Shown here: one piece after another, positions 17,041 to 25,384 of the stretch
How the letters are laid out: every line of letters starts with the position of its first letter
How positions within the stretch are numbered: the first letter of the stretch is position 1
NCBI GenBank assembly: GCA_029059705.1
Contig: JAIDVM010000035.1
Span: 1 to 57,306 of the forward strand
DNA from: Clostridia bacterium
GTDB taxonomy: Bacteria; Bacillota; Clostridia; Christensenellales; Borkfalkiaceae
Length of the DNA stretch: 57,306 nucleotides
Direction: 5' to 3'
The notes under the pieces: model-generated
What the model saw: the letters and a program-made list of their open reading frames with translations, nothing else
The model's database searches: none
Told to the model about the DNA's origin: nothing
Program-made: the position numbers and the translations under genes

Positions 17041-17098
17041 GTCACGCGCGCGTGCGCGTAACCTTGATTATTATATCATGAGGTTTTCAAAATTGCAA
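17041..17098 (-). promoter_or_regulatory. uraA-upp promoter with hairpin leader
   Basis: TTGCAA (17093-17098) and TATAAT (17070-17075) are 17 bp apart on the minus strand. The leader contains a strong stem GTTACGCGC/GCGCGTGAC (17041-17062) with no T run, so it may act on mRNA stability or translation. I see no convincing PyrR attenuator. Confidence 0.65.
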
Positions 17099-17147
17099 TA
17101 TCATATTTTATATTAAATAAAATTTTCTGCCGCACCGCAACGGCAAC

Positions 17148-17178
17148 AAAAAAGCCGCCCCTTTGGAGCGGCTTTTTA
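17148..17178 (-). terminator. Terminator of the tRNA-Arg gene
   Basis: AAAAAGCCGCTCC / GGGGCGGCTTTTTT with an AAA loop lies directly behind the tRNA on the minus strand and ends in a T run. Confidence 0.85.
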
Positions 17179-17255
17179 TGGTGCACCCGAATGGATTCGA
17201 ACCATCGGCACATAGCGTCGGAGGCTATTGCTCTATCCAGCTGAGCTACGGGTGC
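17179..17255 (-). tRNA. tRNA-Arg (anticodon CCG)
   Basis: This 77-nt cloverleaf has acceptor GCACCCG/CGGGTGC, D stem GCTC/GAGC, anticodon stem ATAGC/GCTAT with loop CTCCGAC (anticodon CCG, reads CGG), variable loop GTGCC, T stem GATGG/CCATT with loop TTCGAAT, and an encoded 3' CCA. It is a single-gene unit with its own promoter and terminator. Confidence 0.96.
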
Positions 17256-17278
17256 GTTTTTTAACAACATGTAAGGCT

Positions 17279-17329
17279 ATTATAGCACGTTTTAAAATAT
17301 TTGCAAATACTATTTTGCCGTGTTATAAT
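17279..17329. promoter_or_regulatory. Divergent promoters sharing one palindromic -35 box
   Basis: TTGCAA at 17301-17306 is its own reverse complement. Rightward it is 17 bp from TATAAT (17324-17329) for mnmA. Leftward it is 16 bp from TATAAT (17279-17284, minus strand) for tRNA-Arg. Only one polymerase could occupy the box at a time, implying mutual exclusion. Confidence 0.7.
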
Positions 17330-17376
17330 TGATTGCGGAAAAATAAAATGCGAAATATGCGCGGTTTAAGGTATTG

Positions 17377-18450
17377 ATGAAATATACGGTGGTTGTGGGC
17401 ATGAGCGGCGGCGTCGATTCGTCCGTGGCGGCATACCTTTTAAAAGAGCAGGGCTTTAACGTAATAGGGCTTTATATGTATAACTGGGAAGAAACGGACG
17501 CGGGCGGCGCGTGCACCTCGGAAGAGGATTTTGCCGACGTGCGGCGGGTTTGCGCCCGCCTTGGCATGCCCTATTACAGCGTTAATTTTGCGGCGCACTA
17601 CCGCGAAAGGGTGTTTGCGCACTTTCTTGAAGAATACAAGGCGGGGCGCACGCCCAACCCCGACGTTTTGTGCAACCGCGAAATTAAGTTCGGCCCCTTC
17701 CGCGAATACGCGCTGACAATGGGCGCGGATTTTATCGCGACGGGGCACTACTGCGGAATTGCGCACGAAAACGGGCGGCACAGCCTTTTAAAGGCGGCGG
17801 ACGCGGGCAAAGACCAGACCTATTTTTTAAATCAGGTGCGCGAGGCGCAGCTTAAAAACGTGCTCTTCCCCCTTGCGGGCATGCAAAAGAGCGAGGTCAG
17901 GGAAATTGCCGAAAAAAACGGGCTTGCGACGGCTGAAAAGAAGGATTCGACGGGAATTTGCTTTATCGGCGAGCGGAACTTCCGCAAATTTTTGCAAAAC
18001 TATCTGCCGGCGCAGGCGGGAAAAATAAAGACGCTTGAAGGCGAAACCGTCGGTGAGCACATCGGGCTGATGTACTACACCTTGGGGCAGCGCAAGGGGC
18101 TTGACCTTGGCGGGCGGCGCGGCGAGGACGGCAGGTGGTTCGTCGTGAAAAAGGACTTGAACGAGAACGTTTTATACGTTTCGCACGGCGACGAAAGCCC
18201 CCTCTATTCGAAGGCGTGCAGAGTTTCGGGGCTGAATTTTATAAACTTCGAACCGCAAAAGGAGCAGCTTTGCACGGCTAAATTCCGCTATCGTCAGCCC
18301 GAGCAAGCAGTTAAGGTAACCGTAAACGGCGGCGGGGCTTTGGTTGAGTTTGCCGAGCCGCAGCGGGCGGTGACCGAGGGGCAATACGCCGTGTTTTACG
18401 ACGAAACGCGTTGCCTCGGCGGCGGCGTAATCGAAGAGGTTTTTAAGTAA
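17377..18450 (+). CDS. mnmA: tRNA-specific 2-thiouridylase
   Basis: MnmA thiolates U34 in the wobble position of tRNA Lys, Glu and Gln, using ATP and a sulfur relay. The 357-residue protein has the PP-loop GMSGGVDSSVAAYLL, the cysteine pair of the relay in PDVLCNREIKF and STGICFIGERNF, the tRNA-recognition GHYC segment, and the C-terminal beta-barrel domain (VTEGQYAVFYD). ATG 17377 fits AAGG five bases upstream; a TTG three bases earlier is possible. No cysteine desulfurase gene is adjacent. It has its own promoter and terminator. Confidence 0.96.
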   Translation: MKYTVVVGMSGGVDSSVAAYLLKEQGFNVIGLYMYNWEETDAGGACTSEEDFADVRRVCARLGMPYYSVNFAAHYRERVFAHFLEEYKAGRTPNPDVLCNREIKFGPFREYALTMGADFIATGHYCGIAHENGRHSLLKAADAGKDQTYFLNQVREAQLKNVLFPLAGMQKSEVREIAEKNGLATAEKKDSTGICFIGERNFRKFLQNYLPAQAGKIKTLEGETVGEHIGLMYYTLGQRKGLDLGGRRGEDGRWFVVKKDLNENVLYVSHGDESPLYSKACRVSGLNFINFEPQKEQLCTAKFRYRQPEQAVKVTVNGGGALVEFAEPQRAVTEGQYAVFYDETRCLGGGVIEEVFK

Positions 18451-18466
18451 AAGGTTTTAAAAATAA

Positions 18467-18500
18467 GCGGCGCGGGCAATTCAGCCCGCGCCGCTAAAAT
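18467..18500. terminator. Bidirectional terminator between mnmA and the lipoprotein gene
   Basis: GCGGCGCGGGC / GCCCGCGCCGC with a six-base loop is flanked by T-rich sequence on both sides, and it separates two convergent genes. Confidence 0.8.
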
Positions 18501-18510
18501 TTTATTTATA

Positions 18511-18966
18511 TTATTTTGCCAGCACGTAATAAATCGGCGTGCCCGCTACAAAAATTTTTACCGTTCCGCCCGATATAATTCCGTTATAAATAAAGCCGTT
18601 TCTGTTTTCGTTTTCACAAGTCAGCTTTATAGCCTCGCCGTCTATTTCGTAAGTTCCGAAATCTTCGCCGTCGGGCGCGCTTTCCGAATGATTGTGCACG
18701 CTTAACGCAAATTTGTTTTCGGCTTTCAATTCAAGCACCCAGGTATCCGCATAAAGAATACTGCCGCCGTAAATTGCGTCGCCAACGTTTATTACCGTTT
18801 CTTCCTCGGGGTTTTCTTCGTCGGCAAACACCATTTGTTGCGTATTGTAAACGCCCAAAACCGAACCGCTGTCCCCCTCGCCCGCAGGGTTTCCGCACGC
18901 GGCAAACGCCGCGCAAAAAAGCGTGGCAAGCATTAAAGGCAGCAATACTTTCAATAATTTTTTCAT
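18511..18966 (-). CDS. Small lipoprotein of unknown function
   Basis: This 151-residue protein has a lipoprotein signal peptide (KKLLKVLLPLMLATLFCAAFAAC, lipobox FAAC, lipidated Cys about 27) and a beta-rich domain with TWVLELKAENKF, FGTYEIDGEAIKLTC and the ending IYYVLAK. This resembles small lipocalin-like or META-like surface lipoproteins of clostridia; I cannot assign a family. ATG 18966 has CGGAG upstream, and the longer frame to 19035 would run through the promoter. A near-consensus promoter drives it, and it diverges from the XRE gene at 19080, which may regulate it (inference). Confidence 0.75.
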   Translation of the reverse strand: MKKLLKVLLPLMLATLFCAAFAACGNPAGEGDSGSVLGVYNTQQMVFADEENPEEETVINVGDAIYGGSILYADTWVLELKAENKFALSVHNHSESAPDGEDFGTYEIDGEAIKLTCENENRNGFIYNGIISGGTVKIFVAGTPIYYVLAK

Positions 18967-19003
18967 GCTTTTTCTCCGTAAAATATTATGTATTTGCGTA
19001 ATA

Positions 19004-19032
19004 ACTATAACACGTTTATATAATACTGTCAA
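19004..19032 (-). promoter_or_regulatory. Near-consensus promoter of the small lipoprotein gene
   Basis: On the minus strand TTGACA (19027-19032), a 17-bp spacer and TATAGT (19004-19009), the strongest match to sigma-A consensus in this part of the window. Confidence 0.8.
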
Positions 19033-19079
19033 CATGTTTGCGTTATAAAATTATCGTAAAAATATAATAAAATACTTGC

Positions 19080-19382
19080 ATGAACGTTATTGAAAGAATT
19101 GAAGATTTGCGAAACCGGCGGGGCTGGACAAAATATAAGCTTGCCGAAGAGGCAATGTTGACTTATTCTACTCTGTCGGCAATATATTCGCGGGCAACCC
19201 CGCCGAAAATAGAAATTTTGGAAATGATTTGCAACGCTTTCGGCATTACATTGGCACAATTTTTTGCACAAAACGAAGAGGCGCAAACCGTAACCGAGGA
19301 CGAGGGCGAGCTTTTGGAGCTTTACCGCACGTTGTCCTTGGAAAAGCGCCTTGCCCTTTTAACGCTGCTTAAAAACAACTGA
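19080..19382 (+). CDS. XRE-family regulator, probably near-leaderless mRNA
   Basis: This 100-residue protein has an N-terminal Cro/C1 helix-turn-helix domain (RIEDLRNRRGWTKYKLAEE...YSTLSAIYSRATPPKIEILEMICNAFGITLAQFF) and a short acidic C-terminal helix. There is no ribosome-binding site. TATAAT at 19063-19068 lies 11 bp before the ATG, which would place transcription start about 4-5 nt from the start codon. It is divergent to the small lipoprotein gene. Confidence 0.85.
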   Translation: MNVIERIEDLRNRRGWTKYKLAEEAMLTYSTLSAIYSRATPPKIEILEMICNAFGITLAQFFAQNEEAQTVTEDEGELLELYRTLSLEKRLALLTLLKNN

Positions 19383-19415
19383 AATTGCAGCGATACCGTT
19401 TCGGAAGCACCCCCT

Positions 19416-19576
19416 TGTCATGTTGCCCGAGCGCGAAGCGCGATGGTTTGCGTGTCGCTACACTTTGTTTCACATTACCAAGTGGTCGCAAAGCGAAGCG
19501 AAACATCTATAAAAGATTCTTCACTCCGTTCAGAATGACATTACCCTTTGTCATGTTGAACGAAGTGAAACATCTA
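19416..19576. repeat. Cluster of TGTCATTCTGAG-type repeats
   Basis: Several degenerate copies occupy most of the 328-bp gap between two XRE genes: TGTCATGTTGCCC..., a central AAACATCTATAAAAGATTCTTC...CAGAATGACA, and TGTCATGTTGAACGAAGTGAAACATCT. An open frame across it is only a by-product of the repeats. Confidence 0.75.
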
Positions 19577-19598
19577 ACGACAATTTATAATTTTAAAG

Positions 19599-19638
19599 AG
19601 CGGCGCGGACTAAAAGCCCGCGCCGCTTAAATTTTATT
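19599..19638 (+). terminator. Terminator after the XRE gene and repeat cluster
   Basis: AGCGGCGCGG / CCCGCGCCGCT with an eight-base loop is followed by TAAATTTTATTTT. Confidence 0.7.
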
Positions 19639-19710
19639 TTAACAGCAATTTGCTGTAAACGTTATAAATTGCAAGCCGTAGTGGTAAAATGACAACGGAG
19701 TAAATAAATT

Positions 19711-19917
19711 ATGTTAGTTTTTTCTGAGAGATTAAAAGAGCTTCGGCTTGAAGCAAAAATGACGCAACAACAAATTGCCGAACGGTTAAAAATTAAACAA
19801 TCGTCTTACGCGCGGTACGAATATGGAAATCGTGAGCCCACCCTGCAAACCGTTACGCAGATTGCTAAAATTTTTGACGTTAGCTGCGATTATTTGCTGG
19901 GTTTAACCGATTATTAA
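19711..19917 (+). CDS. Small XRE-family helix-turn-helix regulator
   Basis: This 68-residue protein is a single Cro/C1 domain: FSERLKELRLEAKMTQQQIAE...QSSYARYEYGNREPTLQTVTQIAKIF, ending DVSCDYLLGLTDY. It has no effector domain and may regulate itself or unlinked genes. A GGAG site lies 10 bp before the ATG. It forms a monocistronic unit closed by a perfect terminator, and it is close in size and pattern to the regulator at 28-228, so the two may be paralogues. Confidence 0.88.
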   Translation: MLVFSERLKELRLEAKMTQQQIAERLKIKQSSYARYEYGNREPTLQTVTQIAKIFDVSCDYLLGLTDY

Positions 19918-19925
19918 GTTAAATT

Positions 19926-19963
19926 AAACCCCGCGGAGTGGTTTTCACTCCGCGGGGTTTTTT
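19926..19963 (+). terminator. Strong terminator after XRE gene
   Basis: AAACCCCGCGGAGTG / CACTCCGCGGGGTTT, a perfect 15-bp stem with a GTTTT loop and a following T run. Confidence 0.92.
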
Positions 19964-20014
19964 GCGTAATTACCGCAAATTATTCTTATCTTCATTGAGA
20001 ACGACTTTACCCTT

Positions 20015-20073
20015 TGTCATGTTGAGCTTTGCGAAACATCTTTAAAAGATTCTTCACTTCGTTCAGAATGACA
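20015..20073. repeat. Dispersed TGTCATTCTGAG inverted repeat
   Basis: TGTCATGTTGAGCTTTGCG...CTTCGTTCAGAATGACA just behind the 3' end of parB. No other terminator is visible for the parA operon. Confidence 0.75.
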
Positions 20074-20096
20074 AAATGGCGGTTGCGCAGTTATTT

Positions 20097-21017
20097 TTAC
20101 TGCTTGTCGATTATGTCTAAAATTTCGGAAATTCTGTCCAAATCGTCGCGCGAATAATAGTCTATGTAGATGCGCCCCTTCTTTTCGGTTCCGATAAGCG
20201 AAACCTTTGTGCGGAAGGTAAAGCGCATTCTTTCGACAAGCTGTTTAAGCTCTATCGAGGCAAGCGCACGCTTTTTTTGTTTGCGCTCTTCCAAAACTTC
20301 GGGCGGGATATTATAGGCGCGCACCTTTTTTTCAAGCTCGCGCACCGAAACCTGACTGCGCACCGCGTCGTTTGCAAACTGCACCTGATATTCGGCGGGG
20401 AGGGGCACAATCGTTCTTGCGTGCCCTGCCGAAAGCTTGCCTTCGGCGACGAGCATCATTACCTCGGGGCACAGGTTCAAAAGCCTTAAAGTATTTGCCA
20501 CCGCGGGGCGGGATTTGCCTATTCTTTCCGCAAGCTCGTCCTGCGTAAGCTTATAATCGACCATAAGCTGCTTCATTGCCGTTGCGGCTTCGATGGGGTT
20601 CAAGTCCTCGCGCTGAAGGTTTTCGATTAAGGAAATTTCCTTTATTTCCCTTGCCGAATACTTTCTTATTACTACGGGAATGGTGTGCCTGCCCGCAAGC
20701 TTGCACGCGCGGAAACGGCGTTCGCCCGCGATAATCATATAAGTGCCGTCGCCGTTGTCGTTTACGACTATCGGCATGATTACGCCGTGCTTTTGAATGG
20801 AGTCGGCAAGCTCTTTTAAAGCCTGCTCGTCAAAGTTCTTTCGCGGCTGGTTGGGGTTGGCGGAAATTTTCGAAAGCGGCATTTCCTCCGCGTTTTTCCG
20901 CTCCTCTTCGGTATACCCGAACGCGCTCCTTTTGCCGAAAGCCTGCTCGTAAGCCGCCTCGGTGTCCTCCATAAGTTCGCCTAAGCCTTTGCCTAATCCT
21001 CTGTCCATATTTTTCAC
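20097..21017 (-). CDS. parB: Chromosome-partitioning protein ParB (Spo0J)
   Basis: ParB binds parS, spreads as a CTP-driven sliding clamp and loads condensin near the origin. The 306-residue protein has the N-terminal ParA-stimulating start (MDRGLGKGLGELM), the CTPase motifs NPNQPRKNFDEQAL and GERRFRACKLAG, ENLQREDLNPIEAA, and the parS-binding helix-turn-helix LTQDELAERIGKSRPAVANTLRLL. The GTG start (21017) with GGGAG fits and overlaps the preceding gene's stop as GTGA, so translation is coupled. Its likely targets are the parS sites at 25322-25380 and 22880-22895. Confidence 0.96.
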   Translation of the reverse strand: MKNMDRGLGKGLGELMEDTEAAYEQAFGKRSAFGYTEEERKNAEEMPLSKISANPNQPRKNFDEQALKELADSIQKHGVIMPIVVNDNGDGTYMIIAGERRFRACKLAGRHTIPVVIRKYSAREIKEISLIENLQREDLNPIEAATAMKQLMVDYKLTQDELAERIGKSRPAVANTLRLLNLCPEVMMLVAEGKLSAGHARTIVPLPAEYQVQFANDAVRSQVSVRELEKKVRAYNIPPEVLEERKQKKRALASIELKQLVERMRFTFRTKVSLIGTEKKGRIYIDYYSRDDLDRISEILDIIDKQ

Positions 21018-22036
21018 TTGTCTTCTCCCTTTTTAGTTAAATCGGTATGAAATCCCTCGTGCGTGCACGAAGAAAATAGTATGTCGTCGCCGTTATAAAA
21101 CGCCAAGTCCTGTAAAGTTGTAAAGTCGTAATCGTCCTTATGCCGCAAAAGCCACTTTTTAGTGTCGTCGTTCAACGTGAAATAAAACGTTTTTGAAAGA
21201 CAGCCGCCCACAGTGCAATGGTTGAGGTAAGAAACTTTTATATCGTTGAGGTTTTGTATTAAACCCCCGTCCGCCCCGTCGGCTTTAAGCTCCGCGCACA
21301 AATCGCGCGTTTTTTCGTAGCTTTTCCTTTTTTCAAGCTCCCGCACGCACATGGCGGCAAACTCTACGTTGTGGTAAACGTGCCACAGCTCGGGCGGCGT
21401 TTTATATTTCGCGTTGCCGTTTGCAAACTCGTCGCAAAAAAATATATTTCCGCCGTGTTTGCGGGCGAACTCTTCCTTTTCACCGTATAAAGCGAGGTAT
21501 TCCTCTTTAATTTCTTTATAAAGCTTTTCAAAGGGCGGCAACCCGCTTAATTTTTCAACCTGCTTTTTTGCGGTTTCACGGCTCCAAACGGTTATTTCGT
21601 TTTTTGCAATTTCGGCAAGCTCTTCGCTTAAATAATAAGTTTCGCCGCCGCAGCCGTCGTAGGGGCAGCTCAGCGAAAACGTGTTTGCAATATCGCCGTA
21701 CTTATCCAGCAGCCCGCCCATGTCGATTTTCGAAAAGTCAACGTCGGCAAGGTATTTTTCAAAGCTTTTCCTTTCGGAACCTATCCCGATGAGCTTTACG
21801 GAGTTTCCCTCAGCCGCGCCGTGCTTTTCAATAAATTTCAAAAGCTTTTCGGGCTTAACGGTTTTGGTCTTGCCGCAGTATTTAACCGCGCAGCCGCTCA
21901 GCTTAATGCGGTAATCGCTGCCGTCCCTTTTCATGACTATGCTCATCTGCGGCTCAATTTCCATTTCGCCCTTTCCGGCTTCGAGCACAACGTCGTTAAA
22001 CCCTTTTAAAACGCTTAAAAGCTCTTCCTTCGTCAT
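21014..22036 (-). CDS. Unknown protein encoded between parA and parB
   Basis: I do not recognise this 340-residue protein. It begins with an amphipathic helix (MTKEELLSVLKGFNDVV), then a small domain with SGCAVKYCGKT, a ligand-like SCPYDGCGGETYY at about 124-136, a charged helical middle (RETAKKQVEKLSGLPPFEKLYKEIKEEY) and a C-terminal domain with NHCTVGGCLSKTFYF and FSSCTHEGFH. About twelve cysteines in a cytoplasmic-looking protein suggest metal binding or redox roles (weak inference). It has no signal or membrane segments. ATGA and GTGA overlaps with parA and parB on either side mean it is translated with them, so a role tied to segregation is plausible. Confidence 0.8.
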   Translation of the reverse strand: MTKEELLSVLKGFNDVVLEAGKGEMEIEPQMSIVMKRDGSDYRIKLSGCAVKYCGKTKTVKPEKLLKFIEKHGAAEGNSVKLIGIGSERKSFEKYLADVDFSKIDMGGLLDKYGDIANTFSLSCPYDGCGGETYYLSEELAEIAKNEITVWSRETAKKQVEKLSGLPPFEKLYKEIKEEYLALYGEKEEFARKHGGNIFFCDEFANGNAKYKTPPELWHVYHNVEFAAMCVRELEKRKSYEKTRDLCAELKADGADGGLIQNLNDIKVSYLNHCTVGGCLSKTFYFTLNDDTKKWLLRHKDDYDFTTLQDLAFYNGDDILFSSCTHEGFHTDLTKKGEDK

Positions 22037-22794
22037 TGCCGCGATAAAAACTCCTCGGCAAGCGCCTTATAAGCCCTTGCGCCTACGCATTTCGGGTCGT
22101 AAAGCATAACCGGCACGCCGTGGCTGGGCGCTTCGGCAAGGCGCACATTGCGGGGCACGATAATTTCGTAAAGCTTACTTTTAAAGAATTTTTTAATTTC
22201 GGCGGTTATCTGCTTTGCAATCAAAGCCCTGCCGTCGTACATGGTGATTACCACGCCCTCGATTTGCAAACGCGGGTTTAAGTCGCGGCGCACCATTGCA
22301 ATGGTGTTCATAAGCTGGCTTACGCCTTCGAGCGCATAATATTCCGCCTGCATGGGAATGATAATCGAATCGGACGCAACCCACGCGTTTATCGTAAGCA
22401 AACCGAGCGACGGCGGGCAGTCTATAAATATGTAATCGTAATCGCTGCGCACCGCGTCGAGCGCGTTCTTTAAAATATGCTCGCGGTTGCGCTTGTAAAC
22501 GAGGTCAACCTCCGCCCCCGTCAAATCCACGTTGGCGGGCAGCACGTCCAAAAGCTTAACCTGCGTGGGCAGCACGTTGTTTGCGACGGTGTCGTCCTCG
22601 ATAAGAACGTTATAAACCGACTTTTTCAACGCGCTTTTCGAAAAGCCCAGTCCCGTTGTGGCGTTCCCCTGCGAGTCGATATCGACAAGCAGAACCCGTT
22701 TGCCGAGGTCTGCGCAGTAAGCCGCCATGTTGATTGCGGTGGTGGTTTTGCCCACGCCGCCCTTTTTGTTTGTGAATGAAATAATTTTTCCCAT
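22033..22794 (-). CDS. parA: Chromosome-partitioning ATPase ParA (Soj)
   Basis: This 253-residue deviant Walker A ATPase has KGGVGKTTTAINMA at residues 10-23, the switch VDIDSQGNATTGLG, Walker B DYIFIDCPPSLG and the C-terminal basic DNA-binding region (VPRNVRLAEAPSHG). ATP-bound dimers bind DNA nonspecifically and ParB triggers hydrolysis; in Bacillus, Soj also controls DnaA. It opens the three-gene parA-unknown-parB operon behind ftsH, separated from it by a strong hairpin. The ribosome site (GAGAGATT) is modest. Confidence 0.97.
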   Translation of the reverse strand: MGKIISFTNKKGGVGKTTTAINMAAYCADLGKRVLLVDIDSQGNATTGLGFSKSALKKSVYNVLIEDDTVANNVLPTQVKLLDVLPANVDLTGAEVDLVYKRNREHILKNALDAVRSDYDYIFIDCPPSLGLLTINAWVASDSIIIPMQAEYYALEGVSQLMNTIAMVRRDLNPRLQIEGVVITMYDGRALIAKQITAEIKKFFKSKLYEIIVPRNVRLAEAPSHGVPVMLYDPKCVGARAYKALAEEFLSRQ

Positions 22795-22823
22795 AATCTC
22801 TCGTCTTGTGAAAAAGCGTTATT

Positions 22824-22846
22824 GCCGCCGCGCGTTGCGCGGCGGC
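22824..22846 (-). terminator. Hairpin between ftsH and parA
   Basis: GCCGCCGCGC / GCGCGGCGGC with a 3-base loop. On the minus strand it is followed by AATAACGCTTTTT, so termination may be partial, with parA read by readthrough. Confidence 0.6.
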
Positions 22847-22858
22847 TAAATCGCCTTA

Positions 22859-25114
22859 TTATTCCTTATTGTCGGGTTTGGTTTCACGGGAAACATTTTC
22901 GGTTTCCTTGGGTTCTTTGGCGGCTTTTAAAGGCTCTTCCTCCGCCTTTTCGGCGGTTTTACCGCTTGCCGCGTCGGTTGCGGTTACTTCAGCCGAAGGC
23001 TCGCCGCTTTCCGCGGGTTTATCCGCTTCGAACTTTTTAAAAGGATTGTCGGAGTGCTTTTTATCCTGTTCGTCCATGAACTTTAACACTTCCGTATAGC
23101 TCTTGCCTTCCATAAGCATATCCACCTCTTCGGTGTAAATGGTTTCGCGTTCAATTAAAATTCTTGCCATGTTGTCGAGCACGCTTCTGTTTTCGGTCAA
23201 AAGCTTTTTCGCGCGGGCGTGTGCAGCCTCGATAATAGCGTGCATTTCGTCATCGATAGCCTTTGCGGTGTCGTCGGAATATGCGTTGTGCGTTTCCATG
23301 TCCTTGCCGAGGAACACGGTCTGCGAGTTGCTGCCGTAAGTCACAAGCCCCAGCTTTTCACTCATACCCCACTCGGTCACCATGCGTTTAGCCATTTCGG
23401 TTACGCGTTCCAAATCGTTGGAAGCCCCCGTGGTGATGTCCTTAATTACAAGCTCTTCGGCAACCCTGCCGCCAAGCGCCATGCAAATAAAGTCCAAAAT
23501 CTTGTTTTTGGTCATGTGCGCGTCGTCGTTATCGGGGCGCGTCATGGTATAGCCCGCCGCGTTGCCGCGGGGAATAATCGAAACCTCCTGCACGGGGTCG
23601 CATTCGGGGCAAAGCTTTGCAATAATCGCGTGACCCGCCTCGTGATAAGCGGTTATTCTCTTGTCGCTTTCGGTTACTACGCGGCTCTTCTTCTGCGGGC
23701 CCATCAAAACCTTATTCACGCCTTCGTAAAGCTCTAAGTTACCAATAAACTTTTTATCCGCGCGCGCAGCAAGGATTGCCGCCTCGTTCAAAAGGTTTGC
23801 AAGGTCTGCACCCGAAAAGCCCGCGGTAATTCTCGCAACCGTTTTAAAGTTTACGTCGGTTGCAATGGGTTTATTGCGCGCGTGAACCTTTAATATCTGC
23901 TCCCTGCCCTTAACGTCGGGAAGGTTTACAAATATTTGTCTGTCAAAACGTCCCGGACGCATGAGCGCGGGGTCGAGAATGTCGGCGCGGTTGGTCGCCG
24001 CCATAACGATTACGCCCTCGTTGCTCTCAAAGCCGTCCATCTGGACTAAAATCTGGTTTAAGGTCTGCTCTCTTTCGTCGTTGCCGCCGCCAAGCCCAGC
24101 GCCGCGGTGTCTGCCGACCGCATCGATTTCGTCAATGAATATGATGCAGGGCTGGTTTTTCTTAGCCATATCAAATAGGTCGCGCACGCGCGAAGCGCCC
24201 ACGCCCACGTACATTTCTACGAAGTCCGAGCCCGAAACCGAGAAGAACGGCACGCCCGCTTCGCCGGCAACAGCCTTTGCAAACAAGGTTTTACCAGTTC
24301 CCGGAGGGCCAACAAGCAGCACGCCCTTGGGAATACGCGCCCCTAAATCAGAGAACTTTTTGGGGTGGCGCAAAAACTCTACAACCTCGGCAAGCTCCAC
24401 CTTTTCTTCCTCTGCGCCCGCAACGTCGTCAAAGCGCACCTTGATGTTGGTTGAAACCCTCGCCTTGGTTTTGGCAAAGCTCATAATCTTGCCCGAACCG
24501 CCCATCGACGAGCGGATTATAAGGAAGAACACTACGCCGACGGCAACAATCATCAAAACGGAAAATACGGTCGAAACCCAGCTCCCCGCATTGGGGTTGC
24601 CGTGCTCGAGCACAACGCCGTAGCCTTGCCAGGTTTTAAACGTTTCGGAATCCCAGCTCTCAACGCCGTATGCCGAAGGTCCAAAGCAATAATATCTGTC
24701 GCGCCCGCTCGCGTCCGCGCCCGTGTATTGATATGCGTCGGTTTTAACTCTCCAAATTACCTTAAGCGCCACCTCGGTAGTTTTACCGTTTGCGTCGGTC
24801 ACGTCGCGCACGATTTCATTCTTTTCATTTACGCGGTAACCGTCGCTAAGTTCGGCATAGCTTCCGTTTGCGTCGGGTTTACCGTTTTCGTCATACTTTA
24901 CGGTGCTGACTATTTTACCGTCAACGACGTGCGGAACTCTTTCGCCCTTTTCGTTTAAGGTATAATATTGTGCATTTTCAACGTATCTTTCGAATTCGGT
25001 ACGGGAAATCTGCTGTGCCCCGCCCATCAGGCTGCTGGTCGCCCAAATAACGATTACCGCAGCCACAAGCGCAACAAGTATTGCGCCCATTATAATTCTT
25101 CCTTTTTTGCTCAA
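22859..25114 (-). CDS. ftsH: ATP-dependent zinc metalloprotease FtsH
   Basis: This membrane-anchored AAA+ protease degrades misfolded membrane proteins and selected regulators. It is 751 residues long, against a usual 600-650. TM1 spans about 9-27, then an extracytoplasmic region of about 145 residues (roughly twice the usual size, 30-177), TM2 178-200, Walker A GPPGTGKT (about 268-276), Walker B IIFIDEID, the second region of homology [20 protein letters not shown], and the zinc site HEAGH (491-495). An E/K/A-rich tail of ~70 residues ends it, and the last codons contain a parS-like site. It starts at TTG 25114 with AAGGAG. Its promoter faces the origin region. Confidence 0.96.
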   Translation of the reverse strand: MSKKGRIIMGAILVALVAAVIVIWATSSLMGGAQQISRTEFERYVENAQYYTLNEKGERVPHVVDGKIVSTVKYDENGKPDANGSYAELSDGYRVNEKNEIVRDVTDANGKTTEVALKVIWRVKTDAYQYTGADASGRDRYYCFGPSAYGVESWDSETFKTWQGYGVVLEHGNPNAGSWVSTVFSVLMIVAVGVVFFLIIRSSMGGSGKIMSFAKTKARVSTNIKVRFDDVAGAEEEKVELAEVVEFLRHPKKFSDLGARIPKGVLLVGPPGTGKTLFAKAVAGEAGVPFFSVSGSDFVEMYVGVGASRVRDLFDMAKKNQPCIIFIDEIDAVGRHRGAGLGGGNDEREQTLNQILVQMDGFESNEGVIVMAATNRADILDPALMRPGRFDRQIFVNLPDVKGREQILKVHARNKPIATDVNFKTVARITAGFSGADLANLLNEAAILAARADKKFIGNLELYEGVNKVLMGPQKKSRVVTESDKRITAYHEAGHAIIAKLCPECDPVQEVSIIPRGNAAGYTMTRPDNDDAHMTKNKILDFICMALGGRVAEELVIKDITTGASNDLERVTEMAKRMVTEWGMSEKLGLVTYGSNSQTVFLGKDMETHNAYSDDTAKAIDDEMHAIIEAAHARAKKLLTENRSVLDNMARILIERETIYTEEVDMLMEGKSYTEVLKFMDEQDKKHSDNPFKKFEADKPAESGEPSAEVTATDAASGKTAEKAEEEPLKAAKEPKETENVSRETKPDNKE
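22880..22895. promoter_or_regulatory. parS: parS-like site inside the 3' end of ftsH
   Basis: GGTTTCACGGGAAACA matches the 16-bp parS consensus TGTTTCACGTGAAACA at 14 of 16 positions. It is read through as the NVSRET segment near the FtsH C-terminus. Confidence 0.7.
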
Positions 25115-25153
25115 AATACAACTCCTTTTATATAATTAGGAAACATTAAACCA

Positions 25154-25182
25154 ATTTTAGCACAGTTTGCCGCAATTTACAA
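25154..25182 (-). promoter_or_regulatory. Putative ftsH promoter
   Basis: On the minus strand TTGTAA (25177-25182), a 17-bp spacer and TAAAAT (25154-25159), about 40 bp before the ftsH start. Confidence 0.55.
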
Positions 25183-25321
25183 GTATTTCCGCCTTAAAAC
25201 TTTTATTATCACTTAATTTTTACAATACTTTCACCTTGGTTTTCAGCAACCATATTCGTCCGTTTTTGTCTAAATTTACTATAAATTTTGATTGCGCCCA
25301 TGCGTTTTTACTGTCAAATAA

Positions 25322-25337
25322 TGTTTCATGTGGAACA
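25322..25337. promoter_or_regulatory. parS: parS site
   Basis: TGTTTCATGTGGAACA, 14 of 16 matches to the ParB-binding consensus, 27 bp from a second site. Confidence 0.75.
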
Positions 25338-25364
25338 TTCTGGCAAATTTTTTCGGTTTTTAAT

Positions 25365-25380
25365 TGTTTCACGTGAAACG
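25365..25380. promoter_or_regulatory. parS: parS site
   Basis: TGTTTCACGTGAAACG, 15 of 16 matches to the consensus, next to the DnaA-box cluster. Origin-proximal parS sites are normal in Firmicutes. Confidence 0.9.
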
Positions 25381-25384
25381 TATC

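Noticed and set aside
19385-19630. Open frame of 81 codons behind the XRE gene
   Set aside because: It is made of TGTCATTCTGAG repeats and a terminator; it has no ribosome site and no protein-like pattern.
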